Below are positions 37,668 to 48,984 of a stretch of 64,000 nucleotides of DNA, piece after piece. The notes beneath the pieces are model-generated. The model was not told the origin of the DNA. It worked only from the letters and a program-made list of their open reading frames with translations, and did not search any database. The position numbers and the translations under genes were made by a program. The stretch spans positions 6,965,477 through 7,029,476 of the forward strand of contig NW_004955473.1 in NCBI RefSeq assembly GCF_000276665.1, given 5' to 3'. This DNA comes from Chinchilla lanigera (lineage: Eukaryota > Chordata > Mammalia > Rodentia > Chinchillidae). Position 1 is the first letter of the stretch, and every line of letters begins with the position of its first letter.

Positions 37668-39276
37668 TACTTGGTGACAACTAAAACCTCATATCAAGCA
37701 ATTAGGAATGAAAAGGGGGAAATCACAATGGATCTTAGAGAAATCCAAATGATCATAAGTAACTATTATGAGAATCTATATTCTAATAAGATGAAAAACA
37801 GAAGAAATGCACAAAAACCTACCAAAATTGAATTACTAAAACTAAGTAAACAAGTTATAAAAATTTTAAATGAACATATGTCCAGCAATTAAATTGAAAA
37901 TGCAATTAAAAAGTTACCAACAAAGAAAAGTGCAGGCCCAGACAGACTCAGTGTTGAATTCCACAAGAAGTTTATAGAAAAACTAATGTAACTAATGCTG
38001 AAAATCTTTAACCACATTGAAAGGAAAGCAATATTTCCAAATTCATTCTTTGAAGTAAGTATTACCCTGATTCCAAATACGTAAAACAACCAATCAGAAA
38101 AGAAATCTACACACCAATCTACGTAATGAACATAGACACAAATATTCTCAATAAGGTGCTTGCAAATAGAATGCAGTAACCATGAAGAGGATTATACATA
38201 ATGACCAAGTTGGATTCATCCTAGGCACACAGGGATGGTTCAATATACACAAATTGATAAAAGCAACATACCACATTAACAGAAAGAAAGATAAAAAAAA
38301 GATCATCTCAATAGATCCAGAAAAAGCATTTGACATAGTGCAAAACACATTCATTCTAAAAACCCCTACCGAAAATTGGAGTAGGTGGTCTTTACCTTAA
38401 TCTGATAAATGCCATCTAAGACATACTAACAGCAAGCATTACAAAAAATGGTCAAAACTGAAAGCTTTCATTCTAAAATCAGTAACAAGAAAAAGATGTC
38501 CACTATCACTACACCTATTCAAAATAGTTCTGGAAACATTAGTCAGAAAAATTAGTCCAGAGAAATAAAAAAAATAAGGATAAGAAAAGAAGAAGTTAAT
38601 GTATCATTATTTGAAGATGACATATTACTCTACGTAGATGGTACGAAAAACTCCACCAAAAATCTTCTAGATTTAATAACCAAATCCAGTAGTATAGCTG
38701 GATGCAAAGTCAACATTCAAAAATCAACAGCATTCCTGTATACCAGCAACAAACTCACAAAGAGAGAAATTAGGGAAACCAAATTCCTTAACAATAGCAT
38801 AAAAAAATGAAATACTTCGGAATAAATCTAATAAAGGAAGTAAAAGACCTATGCATTTAAAATGACAGTATTTTGAGAATGAGATGAAAGAGGATATCAA
38901 AAAATGGAAAGATATACCTTGCTCATGGAAAGGAAGAACCAACATAGTGATAATGGCTCTACTCCCAAAACATTTTTACAGATTTAAAAGCAATCTTGAT
39001 GAAAATACCATTAGCATATCTAACATAACTAGAAAAAACATTTCTAAAATTCATTTGGAACCAGAAGTGACATAGATTAGCAAAGAAATTATGGGCCAAA
39101 AGTCAAGTCGGGGGCAGTACAATCCCTGACCTGAAATTATACTACAAAGCTACTGTCAAAGTCAGTGTTGTGCTAGCAAAAAGCAGACCTGAGGATCAGT
39201 GGAACAGAACAGAACATGCAGACACCACTAAAAACAAACTCGGCTACCTTATCCTTGCCAAACATGCCAAACACCA
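37668..39276 (+). mobile_element. L1 ORF2, first part (before the inserted chimera)
   Basis: It begins in ORF2 just before the reverse transcriptase: the 73-codon frame at 37671-37892 reads Ile-Arg-Asn-Glu-Lys-Gly-Glu-Ile, a standard L1 segment. The frame at 38182-38400 covers fingers and palm ('gaaaaagcatttgacatag'), and 38884-39075 the thumb and downstream. Stops and frameshifts separate these pieces. The catalytic loop near 38610-38635 reads Phe-Glu-Asp-Asp rather than the usual Phe-Ala-Asp-Asp. The L1 continues at 41265 after a 2-kb insertion. Confidence 0.88.
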
Positions 39277-39299
39277 GCTGTGCAGGTGCCCCCCTGGGA

Positions 39300-40080
39300 A
39301 GCCACAGGGCTGGGGCACACCAGCCCTTTCAGAATCGGCACCCACCGCGCAGGTGCCCAGGAGGTGGCTGGCCACAGGCGCCCGAGAAGTGGCTCAAAGA
39401 AGTGCACCGGCCCTCGGGTTGGCCACCACCACGTGGTCAAGAACTACCATGCCAGAGAGAAGCACCAACATAATAGGACCGCCTGAGACTTGCATGAACC
39501 ATCCTGACATGGAGAAATGTCTGGGAAAACATGCCACATGGCGGGTCGCTCTTCTCCCTGCCCTTGAAAGCCAGGAAGGTCCAGAGTCAGTGGAGGAGCA
39601 GCTGCTGAACAAGGATTAGGAGAACACAAGAGTACCGATGCCGGCTGACTCAGAGGTTGAGCTGACTGGGGACGTGAGAGCCATTCGGGAGCTGGAAACC
39701 AGGAGGGCCTTGTGCAATACCTGGGGAGACTCCCTGGAGACCATTCTTCCCCTAACTGTACAGGCTGTGGTGGAGGAGCGAGTGGAACTCCAGAGAGGTC
39801 TGCACCGAGACTTCATGGATTACATGGGTGCCCAATATTTAGATTCTGAAGAACTGCCTTCATGGAGAAGGTCTGTGTCTAGGTTACCTGCCTGAGAAAC
39901 TTTGCATCTGATAGTGCTGAGACTGACTAGCGGGCCGAGGACTTCATCCACATGTTCCTGCCACCTGTGTTGATGATTGGGGAGAGGACACTAAGTGGTT
40001 GCAGGGTCTCAGTGTGCTGGGAGGCTGGAGAGAACACCCCTCTACTTTCTTAGATAAGAGGCACTGATAAAACATACTTC
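39300..40080 (+). pseudogene. GC-rich coding-like segment of unknown origin
   Basis: I do not recognise it. The frames at 39170-39619 and 39638-39895 (85 codons) are adjacent, with the second beginning just after the stop of the first. The second is rich in Glu, Leu and Arg with a helical look ([16 protein letters not shown]) followed by Asp-Phe-Met-Asp-Tyr. It is unlike the gag capsid part that comes later. It may be a captured host exon or cDNA, or a pre-gag region of the retrovirus. The first 100 bases contain an internal near-repeat (GCAGGTGCCC twice, at 39283 and 39350). Stops near 39893 and 39930 end it. Confidence 0.4.
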
Positions 40081-40767
40081 CCTGGATCCCAGTTCAGTAC
40101 AGAGAAAAACTTTTCTTAAGGATAAGTTTATTACTCAGTCAGCCCCAGATAGTAGAAAAAAGCTACCAAAATGGCTTTTGCCCCAGATAGCTCACTTGAG
40201 ATGTTAGTAAGAACTGCCTCCTCAGGGTTTTATAGCCGAGATGAGGAGGAGGCCAAGGAGAGAAAACAAAGAGACCTAGAAAAAACAGCTGCCTTTGTTG
40301 CAGCACTAAGAGAAACAGACCCTAAGTATGATTCTCAGGGGCCCAAGAAGAGCTTGTTGACTATATTCATCTGGTACCACTGTCAGAAGCCAGGCCACCT
40401 CAAGAGGGACTGCCCTAAGCAGCCCCCTGGATCATGCCCTCACTGTAAAGGTGACCACTAGAAGTCGGATTGCCCTCTGAAGCGAAGGCCCCACAGCTCA
40501 GACCCCTCTTACCAGCTGGTCCAGCAGGAATGAAGGGTCCCAGGGCATACTCTGCCTTCTCCCTCTGGCCAGACCATTATCTCCAAGGAGAAGCCCCATA
40601 TAATCATGACCATAGAGGAAAAAGTAAACAGCCTATTGTTGGACACTGGTGCTAGTCTCTCGGTCCTTCTTTTCAGTCCTGGCCTTCCTTCCAACGATCA
40701 CACCTCAGTGAAAGGAGTCACTAATGAGGAGGTAATCCACTATTTTTCACAACCTGTAAGGCTGTAA
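40080..40767 (+). pseudogene. Class I (gammaretrovirus-like) ERV gag end and protease remnant
   Basis: A gag capsid C-terminal part is legible at 40085-40170 and, after a frameshift, in the frame 40171-40461, with a highly charged Arg/Glu/Lys stretch. Two nucleocapsid zinc knuckles follow. In the first, Cys at 40381, His at 40396 and Cys at 40411 are present, but the first Cys is replaced by Trp (40372). The second has Cys 40435, Cys 40444, His 40456 and Cys 40471, with an in-frame TAG at 40459. A TGA at 40531 then separates gag from a protease-like stretch in the same frame, with the aspartic-protease triad motif Asp-Thr-Gly-Ala at 40642-40653. It ends at a stop at 40765. Gag and protease sharing one frame with a stop between them is the class I ERV arrangement, but the stop in the knuckle is a disabling mutation. 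No pol or env lies in this insert. Confidence 0.82.
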
Positions 40768-40779
40768 CTACTTGTTAGA

Positions 40780-41264
40780 TCTTTCTTGAATATCGTTGTT
40801 TTCCTGAGAAACCACTTTGAAGACACCACCATGTATTACAGCAGCCATTGATAATTTCCTACCAGTCTGTCCATAACTCTGTAATGTTTGTATTGTTCCT
40901 ATGCTATATTGTAAATGGATGTATGTTTATTACTATGTGTTTCCAACAACAACCATTGTGAATAGTCAATGATTATTTAATTGGTCACTCATGTATAGCT
41001 CTATTTGTTTTCTCTAGAAACCACTTTGAAGAAACCAAAGTATAGTACAACAGCCATTGATAATTTCCTACCCTTTTTGTCTGTCACTCACTATTACTTG
41101 TCTATTTGTTTTCCTGAGAAACTATCTTGAAGATACCAACAGATAAAATAACAACCATTGACAATGTTCTACCACTTTGTAATTCGGTAAATCCCCCTAC
41201 TACTATGTTATCCTTCTTTTACCCTTTAAAACAAAATAAATGAAATAAACAAATAAATAAAAAA
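40780..41264 (+). repeat. Three imperfect repeats plus A-rich tail, L1 3'-UTR-like
   Basis: Units at about 40798-40900, 41008-41090 and 41107-41185 share the order TTTTCCTGAGAAAC, an ACTTTGAAG-like block, CAGCCATTGATAATTTCCTAC-like block and a short TCTGT part. The same order, more diverged, makes up the L1 3' UTR units at 60.9-61.2 kb (CCTGAGCAACTGATTTGAAG at 60952). The segment ends in an AATAAA-rich A tail. I infer that the tail is of L1 origin. Confidence 0.6.
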
Positions 41265-42640
41265 GATGTTAAACACATTCACAGGAAGAAAGGTAGTCTC
41301 TTTAGTAAATGGTGCTGGGAAAAATGGCTTCCACATGCTGAAGACTAAAACTAGACCTATGTCAATCACCATGCACTAAAGTCAAAATGAATCAAGGATC
41401 TAAATATTAAAACAGAAACTGTAAAAGTTTTTGGAAGACAAAATAGTTAGAAGTGATGAAGACACAGATGTGGACAAAGACTTCATGAATAAAACCCAGA
41501 CAGGACGGAAAATACTACAAAGAGTCAACAAATGTGATATCACCTTATTACGAAAAGCTTTTGCACAATAAACGAAATCATCTGAGTGAAAAGAGAACCC
41601 ACATCTTCAGAAAAATTATAACCAGTTGTCCCTCAAACAAAGAACTTATATATAGAACATATAAAGAACTGAAAATAACCAGAACACCCAAATTCAAAGA
41701 CCCAATTCAAAAATGTACCACTGAGATGAATAAACACTTCTCAGAAGAAAAAATACAAATAACCAGTATATATATGGAAAAATGCTCAACATTACTGGTC
41801 ATTCTAGAGATGCATATTAATACAACACTGAGATTCCATCTCACTCAGGAAAAACTGTTTATAATCAAGAAATCAAACAATGACCGATGCTGGAGAGGCT
41901 GTGGGGGAAAAGAAACCCTTTTCCTCTGTTGGTGGGAGCATAGACTGTGCAACCACTGTGGAAATCAGTGTGGAGCCTCCTTAAAACACTGTTAGAGGTG
42001 CCATTCAACCCAGCTAATCCCCTTCAGGGTATTTTCCCAGAAGATTTAAAAAACATCTCACCACAGTGATTTATATCCAGCCATGTTTATTTCATTAAAA
42101 TTTGTAATAGCTAAATTTTGGAAACAACATAACTGGCCACCAACTGAGCAATGGAGATAAAGGTAGTGGCTTTTTTAATGTAATGGAATACTAATCAGCC
42201 ACAAAGAAGTTTAAATCAGAGACTTTTATAGGTAACTGAATTCACTTCAAGACCATACTCCTAAGTGAATTAAATCAGACCACCTGTGTAAATATCTTAT
42301 TGTCTCACTAAGGTGAGAAGCTGAACGAGTATATATGATCCAAAATGTAGAAAAATGTTCTGAATGGGGAAGAAACTGTTCAATAGAAAAGAGAAACTGT
42401 GGTGGGGGTAAGAGGAAAGAAAAGAATGGAAAAGGAAAATAAGTAAATGTATACACAAGATAATTAAGGTAACTCTACAGCTACTTTCTCTTAGTGCATT
42501 GAAAAGAAATGCTCATGCTAATAGTTTTAGACAATATTTCACACCTATATTGTATAGTTTGAGTGACTAATATGAAGATAACAATGTGCAATATATTATT
42601 GTTACTCTTCTGTTAGCCTGTTTTGAAATTCTGTTTTATT
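41265..42640 (+). mobile_element. L1 ORF2, second part, and 3' UTR
   Basis: It resumes ORF2 exactly where 39276 stopped: the sequence from 'attcacaggaagaaag' parallels the young L1 at about 15303. The longest frame, 41534-41995 (153 codons), is the ORF2 C-terminus, with Cys residues of the terminal cysteine-rich region near 41880-41990. A purine-rich 3' UTR at 42370-42440 is followed by a single repeat unit (42490-42610). Confidence 0.88.
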
Positions 42641-42661
42641 GCTATTTTTATTTTTTTTCTC

Positions 42662-43630
42662 TTTGTTAAAAAATATTAGCCAGAGCAATTAGGTAAGAGA
42701 AACAACATGATTAAAGACAGGAAAACAAGAAATTAAATTATCTTTATTTGCACATAACATGATAATACTCTACATTGAAAAACACAAAAACTCCAACAAA
42801 ACACTTGTAGATTCAACAGCTGTAACAGTTTCATAGCTAGACACAAAGTCAACCCTCAAAAATCAATTGAATTCCTATACAAAAGCAACCAACTCACTAA
42901 GAGAGAAATTAGGGAAATCATATACATAACAATAGCATCCAAAAAATGAAATATTTAGGAATGTAAAAAAAAGAAGTTAAAATATCTCTTCATTGAAAAC
43001 TATAGTACTATAAAAAAGATCAAAGAGGACACCAGAATATGAAAATGTATCCCTGCAGAATGAAAATAGTGAAAATGGTCTTACATTCAAAATTGCCATA
43101 CATATTTAATAAAAGCCCAATCAAAGTACCATTAGCATACCTCACAGTACTAAAGTAAATAGCCCTAAAATTCATTTGGATCCAGAAAAGATGAAGAATT
43201 GTGAAAACAATTGTGGGCAACAAAGGCAAGATGGGGGCATCAGAATCTCTGACTTGAAATTATACTACAAATATACTGTGATACAACCAGCATGGAACTG
43301 GCAAAGAAAAAGACCCAAGGTTCATTGAGACAGATTAGAAGTTGCAGAACCAACCCCAAATGCACTCACCCACCTCATCTTCACCAAAGCAGCTAAACAT
43401 CTTCACTAAAAGAATGGGAACCTCTTTAAAAATGCCAAAATGTTAGTGAAAAACATTTTTAAAAATGGTGCTGAAACAAACAAGCATTCTAAATGCCAAA
43501 CTTAGACCTAGATACACATCTCTTATCATGAATTACATTAAAATTGAAATGGATCAAAGACCTAAATAATGACATAAAATCCCTAAATCTACTGGAAGAA
43601 AGAAAAGATAAAACTATTCCACTGCACTGG
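42662..43630 (+). mobile_element. Second L1 ORF2 fragment, sense
   Basis: Starts abruptly in the reverse-transcriptase region ('agccagagcaattaggtaag') right after the 3' UTR of the previous L1, and runs through the thumb to the region also seen at 15400-15480. It breaks off at about 43630 without a 3' UTR or poly(A). It is heavily mutated. Confidence 0.8.
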
Positions 43631-43788
43631 AGACCTTTCTCCTCTCTCGCATTCCGAGGAGCAAGGTGGGCATGGGAGTGCTGTGGTAAAAATCACTACT
43701 GTGGGGCTGGGGATTTAGCTCAGCGGCAAAAGCGCCTGCCTGGCAAGTGCAAGGTCGTGAGTTAGGTTCCTGGTACTGGAGAAAAACC

Positions 43789-43820
<32 letters not shown>

Positions 43821-44500
43821 CTACTGTGCCCCTGCAGCAGCTGCTGTGATCCTTTTTTCTGCAGTCTGTGGAGGTTGAGATTAGCCTCTTAGGCCCACGG
43901 CCTTCACTGCTCTGCTCCACTGGCATTTCTCCCTAGAATGACCTGGGCTCACTCACATTCAATATATCTGCGATACTTCCCAACTCAGTCAGGGGTTGCT
44001 TTTTATCTTCACAAGGTCAGAATAAACTGGGGAACCATCAGGGAGAGAGATTCCTCGTAACTCTCCACTGTATGTGAAGGCAAAATATGCAGGCATGCTG
44101 AAAGTCCTCTGGTTGGAGGAGGGCCAAAAAGGGCGTGGGGGCCCTTACACTACAAATCTATCCTGTGTGGTTTGATTCTGCCACACTATTGGAATTTTCC
44201 ATCTACTAATCGAGAACTTCTAAGACTGTGTTGTATACAGGCAGCGATTCCACCAGAGGGATCCTAGACAGCTTCAGTTTTTCATAAATTCCTACAACTA
44301 TGTTTTGTTTGATCTACAAGTCTCTTATTTCTGATTAATTTTGACACCACATTGTAGGTCCCACCCTTTCTTCCAGTTACCTGCTGTTAATTGATTTTCT
44401 CTGAGTACATCCAATGTGGCCCCTCCTCTATTAAGCCATGTTGTGTCTCCTCCACATTTTAAATGCAACACCCTAGGAATCATCAATTACATTAATGTGC
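43631..44500. other. GC-richer block of unknown identity, split by an ID SINE
   Basis: Clearly richer in G and C than its surroundings (for example 'gggcgtggg' near 44132), with no frame longer than about 70 codons and no recognised domain. It could be an L1 5' UTR in reverse or an LTR. Its left border coincides with the end of the L1 fragment. The ID SINE at 43704-43814 interrupts it. Confidence 0.35.
43704..43814 (+). mobile_element. ID-type SINE, young
   Basis: GGGCTGGGGATTTAGCTCAG head, tail GGTACTGGAGAAAAACC and poly(A). Perfect 14-bp target duplication AAATCACTACTGTG at 43690-43703 and 43815-43828. Confidence 0.96.
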
Positions 44501-45480
44501 AACCAATAATAAATTTGACTTTACCCATACATAAAATTTAAATTCAGGTCTTATCAGTTGATGAGATATGGGAAAATCATTATACTATGTGCTGTTTGTA
44601 AGACTGAAAAGTACAATTAAACTTTGGAACATTTGACCAGAGATTAGTTCATGTATATGTCTATATATATATATATATACACATATATATGTAATTTGAT
44701 GTAGCAAATACCTCCTGACTATCTGCATTCTATACTTAAGAATAGTACTCTCACATATGTATGAAGTTCTGGGCAGAGCAATTTATTATACCCTTGCTTG
44801 TATTAAAAATATTACTAAGCATATAAATGTGTACCAATACATTAATATGTGATTAAATCCTAAAATACACTTACAGTGAAGTACTGTGTTATTTTAGAGC
44901 AGTGAATTGTATATGGATACAATTATAGATGTGGATATAGGCACTGATTTAAAAACATATGTATATCCATTTAATAATCATAGCTAAATCTCAGTCATAA
45001 TAATGATTGCAAAAAAATTACAAATTGCAAAACATTTTTAACAGTAAAATTTCAGATCTATATTTCAGTCTAAATATATCAGAATTCTGCCTCTGGGGAG
45101 GAAAGATATATGTTAATTAGGATAACTTACATTTGGTAACCAATGATCCCTCAAATCTCTATATTTTATTTCAGTAAAATTTCACTTTTCACTCGTACAA
45201 AAGTCCATTTTCATGTCAAGTTGTGTTTTTCCTTTTTGTAATTATATTATATGTTTGCTACATAAGGAAATGAGATAACTAAGGGATGATGAAGGACTTG
45301 TGTTGATAGTGGCTTATGTCTCCTTTGCCGCTATTTCATTGTCTAGTTGAATCCGATCACATGGATCTAATTTAACTGCAACTGAAAAAATATATGGTTA
45401 TTGAAAATTTAAAATCTCAGTGACAGGAGTGTATCAGATGTGGGTTTGGGAATGGTTATAATTTTTGTGTTTCTTTTTAA
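44501..45480. other. Unassigned AT-rich DNA with (TA)n
   Basis: (TA)n at 44662-44690. No gene or other repeat recognised. Confidence 0.4.
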
Positions 45481-45760
45481 AAATTTTATTTGTACATGTT
45501 TGCAGTATTTGATATTTACATTTATTTTATGGAGTAGGTACATGTACCAACATTTTGATTCTTTTTATTCACCTTCACTTCCTTATCCACTTCCCTTAGT
45601 TTGTCTCTAGATCCTCTTTCTTCTTTTTCATTATTATTTACTCTTTGTGACATATAATGATTACATTTATTAAGGACAGTTAGTTCATGTACATGAACCA
45701 CCTTAAATGATTTTATGTCCTCCTTCCCTCCCTACCTCCAGCTACCCTTAGTTTCTTGGT
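45481..45760 (-). mobile_element. L1 3' UTR polypyrimidine type, antisense
   Basis: 'tttgtacatgtttgcagtat' then C/T-rich blocks around 45580-45640 and 45720-45750, as at 16.8, 49.8 and 54.2 kb. Confidence 0.5.
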
Positions 45761-46700
45761 TCCCGTTTTGGTGGCATGTGTTGATCAGCTAGAAACCTAA
45801 TTTTTGTATCTTCTCCAAATGATCTACCTGTTTTCCCACAATCGTTTTCGTCAGTTGGTATGTGGTTGTGATATGTAGCATTAAATATTTCTATTTCTTC
45901 ATCTTGGCACTTTAGATCATACTTTCCTTCTTTTTTCTTAATATTCTTCACCTTTGTTTTGTATGTCAATGTGTATTATGGTACCTATGTGCACTCATTA
46001 ATTCTCCCCTCTGTTGCTTAGCAATACTAGCTATGCCTCACTGCCATTTTCCCACACTACTTGTGCTTTAAATTATGATAATTTTAAGACACATGTACAT
46101 TATCCAGAAAAATATCCACCTTCTTAGTTTTATCCAAACTTTGAATTTGTAATCATGCTATCTACTCCATATCAAACTGGAATATTCATGATTACACCCT
46201 AGATATAGCTGATATACTTATAATTATAAAATGTATGCAATTATAATACACATATGATTATCATATGCATTTAATTATAAACAGAATATCTCTAAAAGTT
46301 CAAGTGTAACAGTCACGTTTAGCACTACCATTTCCCATTCTTCCAGGACAATTTTTTCTTGTAAGTAGCCCTGAAAAGAGTTCCAGAGGAAAAACAAAAT
46401 TTCATTCAAACAGGACAGAAATTCATTCACCCTGTCCACTTTGAAGGCCTATCATTTATGTAAAGCTCAGTCTTGCATGGTAAAGAACTAAAAACACCTA
46501 ATTTTCTTTGCCGTGAACTACTGTACTCCTCTCTGGCATTGCTACTATCATCGCATGAAATAACAATTTATGATTGTGTAATTGTGAGCTTGTATGTACG
46601 TGTACAGCTAAATATGAATGAAGAAAAACACAAAAACATGCTGAATGTATCAGTTCTAAAGTAATGACAACCTGTTTCATTTCAATATTTTATTACTATT
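45761..46700. other. Unassigned DNA with one minus-strand frame
   Basis: A 73-codon minus-strand frame at 45748-45969 is rich in Lys, Glu and Asp and contains His-x-His and a Cys. I do not recognise it. It may be an L1 ORF2 or transposon remnant. Nothing else is recognisable. Confidence 0.35.
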
Positions 46701-46703
46701 TAA

Positions 46704-47340
46704 AATTTTATTTTAAAGAGAGTAGTACATGAGAAACAAACAAACAAAAAATAGAACAGTAGCAGCATACCATTATCGTGAACATAAACAAATCAAAGTA
46801 ACAACATTCAATGTGATACAGAGTCTCAAGACAAATTAATACAAATCAACAGTGCTTGTTACATTGCATGTTGCTATCCTCAACTACATTGCTCAGATTA
46901 TCAGATATAAAAATAAAAGATTGCTCAAACTATTAAAGAGAATAAGAAAGTAATTCTTCAGTAAAACCTTAGAGATAATACGGAGTTTCATAGATAAGAT
47001 GGTAGGAGTTCACCATTGTAATTCCACTGTATATTGTTACTTTCAAATTAGTTGCTCAGACCACCAGACCCAAGCATGCACAGAGCATAAAAAACTGTGA
47101 GCATTAACTGTTCATTTCAGTACACCATCAGACAACAGCAATAGAGTCATAGCAGCTATTCATATATATACTTATATTTTGCTTTCCTTCTTTCTTTTTT
47201 CTTCCTTTGCTCATCCCAGTCATTCCTTCCTTTGAGCAATTTCTTTCCCTTTCCTATCACTTTCACATTCATGTCCTCCTATATTACTTTTTTATACTTT
47301 TTTCTCACTTTGAAACATTTTATTCATCCTTTCCTATTCT
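46704..47340 (-). mobile_element. L1 3' UTR with two repeat units, antisense
   Basis: Near mirror image of the sense copy at 60.6-61.3 kb. They share 'gagagtagtacatgagaaac' and (CAAA)n, then two imperfect units of about 165 bases, each with TTGCTCAGA, and a pyrimidine tract at 47175-47260. It is 5'-truncated near 47340. Confidence 0.8.
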
Positions 47341-48984
47341 CATTATTAATGAATCTTCCCTAGTTTAGTGTACAACTGAAGCATCCAAAAGAGTTTCTAG
47401 TGACTCCATGGTCACATGAGTATTTACTCCTTACTATGCTTTCCTCTGATTAGAACAACTCTCTTTGCTCCTTTCTAGTAATGATTTATTTCTACTTATG
47501 CACTGCATTTATCATCTCTTGCCTCATAAACAAAGCTACTCCAACCATAAATCTTATTATCTTCTATAATGGTAGCCAGAACAATACTTTCTGAAAATGC
47601 CCTCTTCCTAGAATAAAGAATCTAAAACAGGGTACCTTATTCACCTACCTGGATTATGCAGCTATGATTAAGAATCAGAGATAAAAAAAAATCAGAGATC
47701 CAGAGAATTTTTGGATTATATTGATGAGCTGAAGAATTGTTAGAAAGCACAGAAGGAGATAGAAGAGCCAGGGAAAAGATATAATGACATAAGGAGAGAC
47801 TGGAGTGCTATCCTTACATTTGTTCTAATGTATTGGAATTATTTGTTAGTGTCTTTTGATGAGTCTTTCTGTTCTCATGAAATCCTTATGTTGGAGATCT
47901 TCACATTTTACTCCATGGTGCTTTCTCATCCTTAGAAACATTTATTTCTTTATTATTATTTTCCATATTTGTGAATGAATTAGACCTTAGTAAAATGAAG
48001 CACCTCTGATTATCAAAAGAGGCTCCAAAGTAAATGAAATGGAAAATGAGAAAGAAACAAAGATTTTTTAATAAACATACCCAGCAAAGAATTTATGCCC
48101 AGAAAATATAGATAATACCTATGAAATGAATAAAAACTTAATAATCACTAGATACATGACAAAGTGGCTACTGAGAATATGAAAATATGACTGAGGTTAT
48201 TATTTATTATGGAAAGAAAAATTAAATAAAATAACATATCACTTACAAACCAAGTTCAGAAATTCTGAAAAATCCTTATATAGAGAGTATTGGTAATAAC
48301 ACATAGCAAATAAAAGAATTTTTCAGTCTTATACATTTGGATATTAAAGTGAAGATTTTTGAAAACACTCTGGTAGTGCAATATTTATAATAACTGTATA
48401 TAAGTGAATACAAGTGAATATACAAGAATTCCTCTCAAATGCATAGTTAATGTATATGAATATTTCTATACATTTAAAAATTATATAAAATGCTTATGCA
48501 GCTTTATTCCTATAAATAAAAATGTAGCAAAACAAAATGCCTATAAATTATGGAATAAAAAATCATGTTATGTCTTAGTGCTGTGGAATACCTCACACCA
48601 AAAATAGAAAAAGAAAGTAAAAAGGTGAAAATTTAGGGTACTTATTTTCAACTACTTAGTAATAAAGAAGAATAAATACAGCAACTTCAGTGTAACATGT
48701 TATGTCACTGTTCTGTAAACCAGAATTCCGAGCACATCATGAGTAGCTTCTTTGTAGTGGGATATTACAGGTAAAACTGAAGTTGTTGGCCAGGATGAGT
48801 TTTTGTTGGAGATTCTGAGGAAAAATACATTTCTGAGGTCACAGGTAGTTAGCATTTTTTAAGTTCTTGTGGAGCTAGGACTGAGGGGTCATTCTCAACT
48901 CTTAAATTTGGTCTACATTCCTTGCTTCAAGGACATCACTACCTTCAGTTTAGTAGCACTGCATTAACTTTTACATCTAACATC
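47341..48984. other. Unassigned AT-rich DNA
   Basis: No gene or confident repeat. The 67-codon frame at 48404-48607 has no known domain. Confidence 0.4.

Larger units (their letters stand above)
39277..41264 (+). mobile_element. Chimeric retrocopy: unknown coding-like segment + ERV gag-pro + L1-like 3' tail
   Basis: The L1 ORF2 is interrupted precisely: ATGCCAAACAC (about 39265) on the left and ATGTTAAACAC (about 41266) on the right flank the insert. This is an 11-bp imperfect target duplication. The insert ends in an A-rich tail with repeated AATAAA-like units (41228-41264). These are L1-machinery hallmarks. From left to right it holds a GC-rich segment (39277-40080), ERV gag and protease remnants (40080-40765) and three imperfect repeats (40780-41175). 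The change of base composition against the AT-rich surroundings is obvious. A 5'-truncated ERV insertion would not end in an A-tail with this kind of duplication. Confidence 0.65.

Noticed and set aside
40080..40767. Intact or domesticated retroviral gag-protease gene
   Set aside because: Lost first knuckle cysteine, TAG inside the second knuckle, TGA before the protease, an upstream frameshift and early loss of the protease C-terminus argue against a preserved function.
41534..41995. 153-codon frame, the longest in the window, as a possible gene
   Set aside because: It is the C-terminal part of L1 ORF2, including its cysteine-containing end, and has no independent start context.
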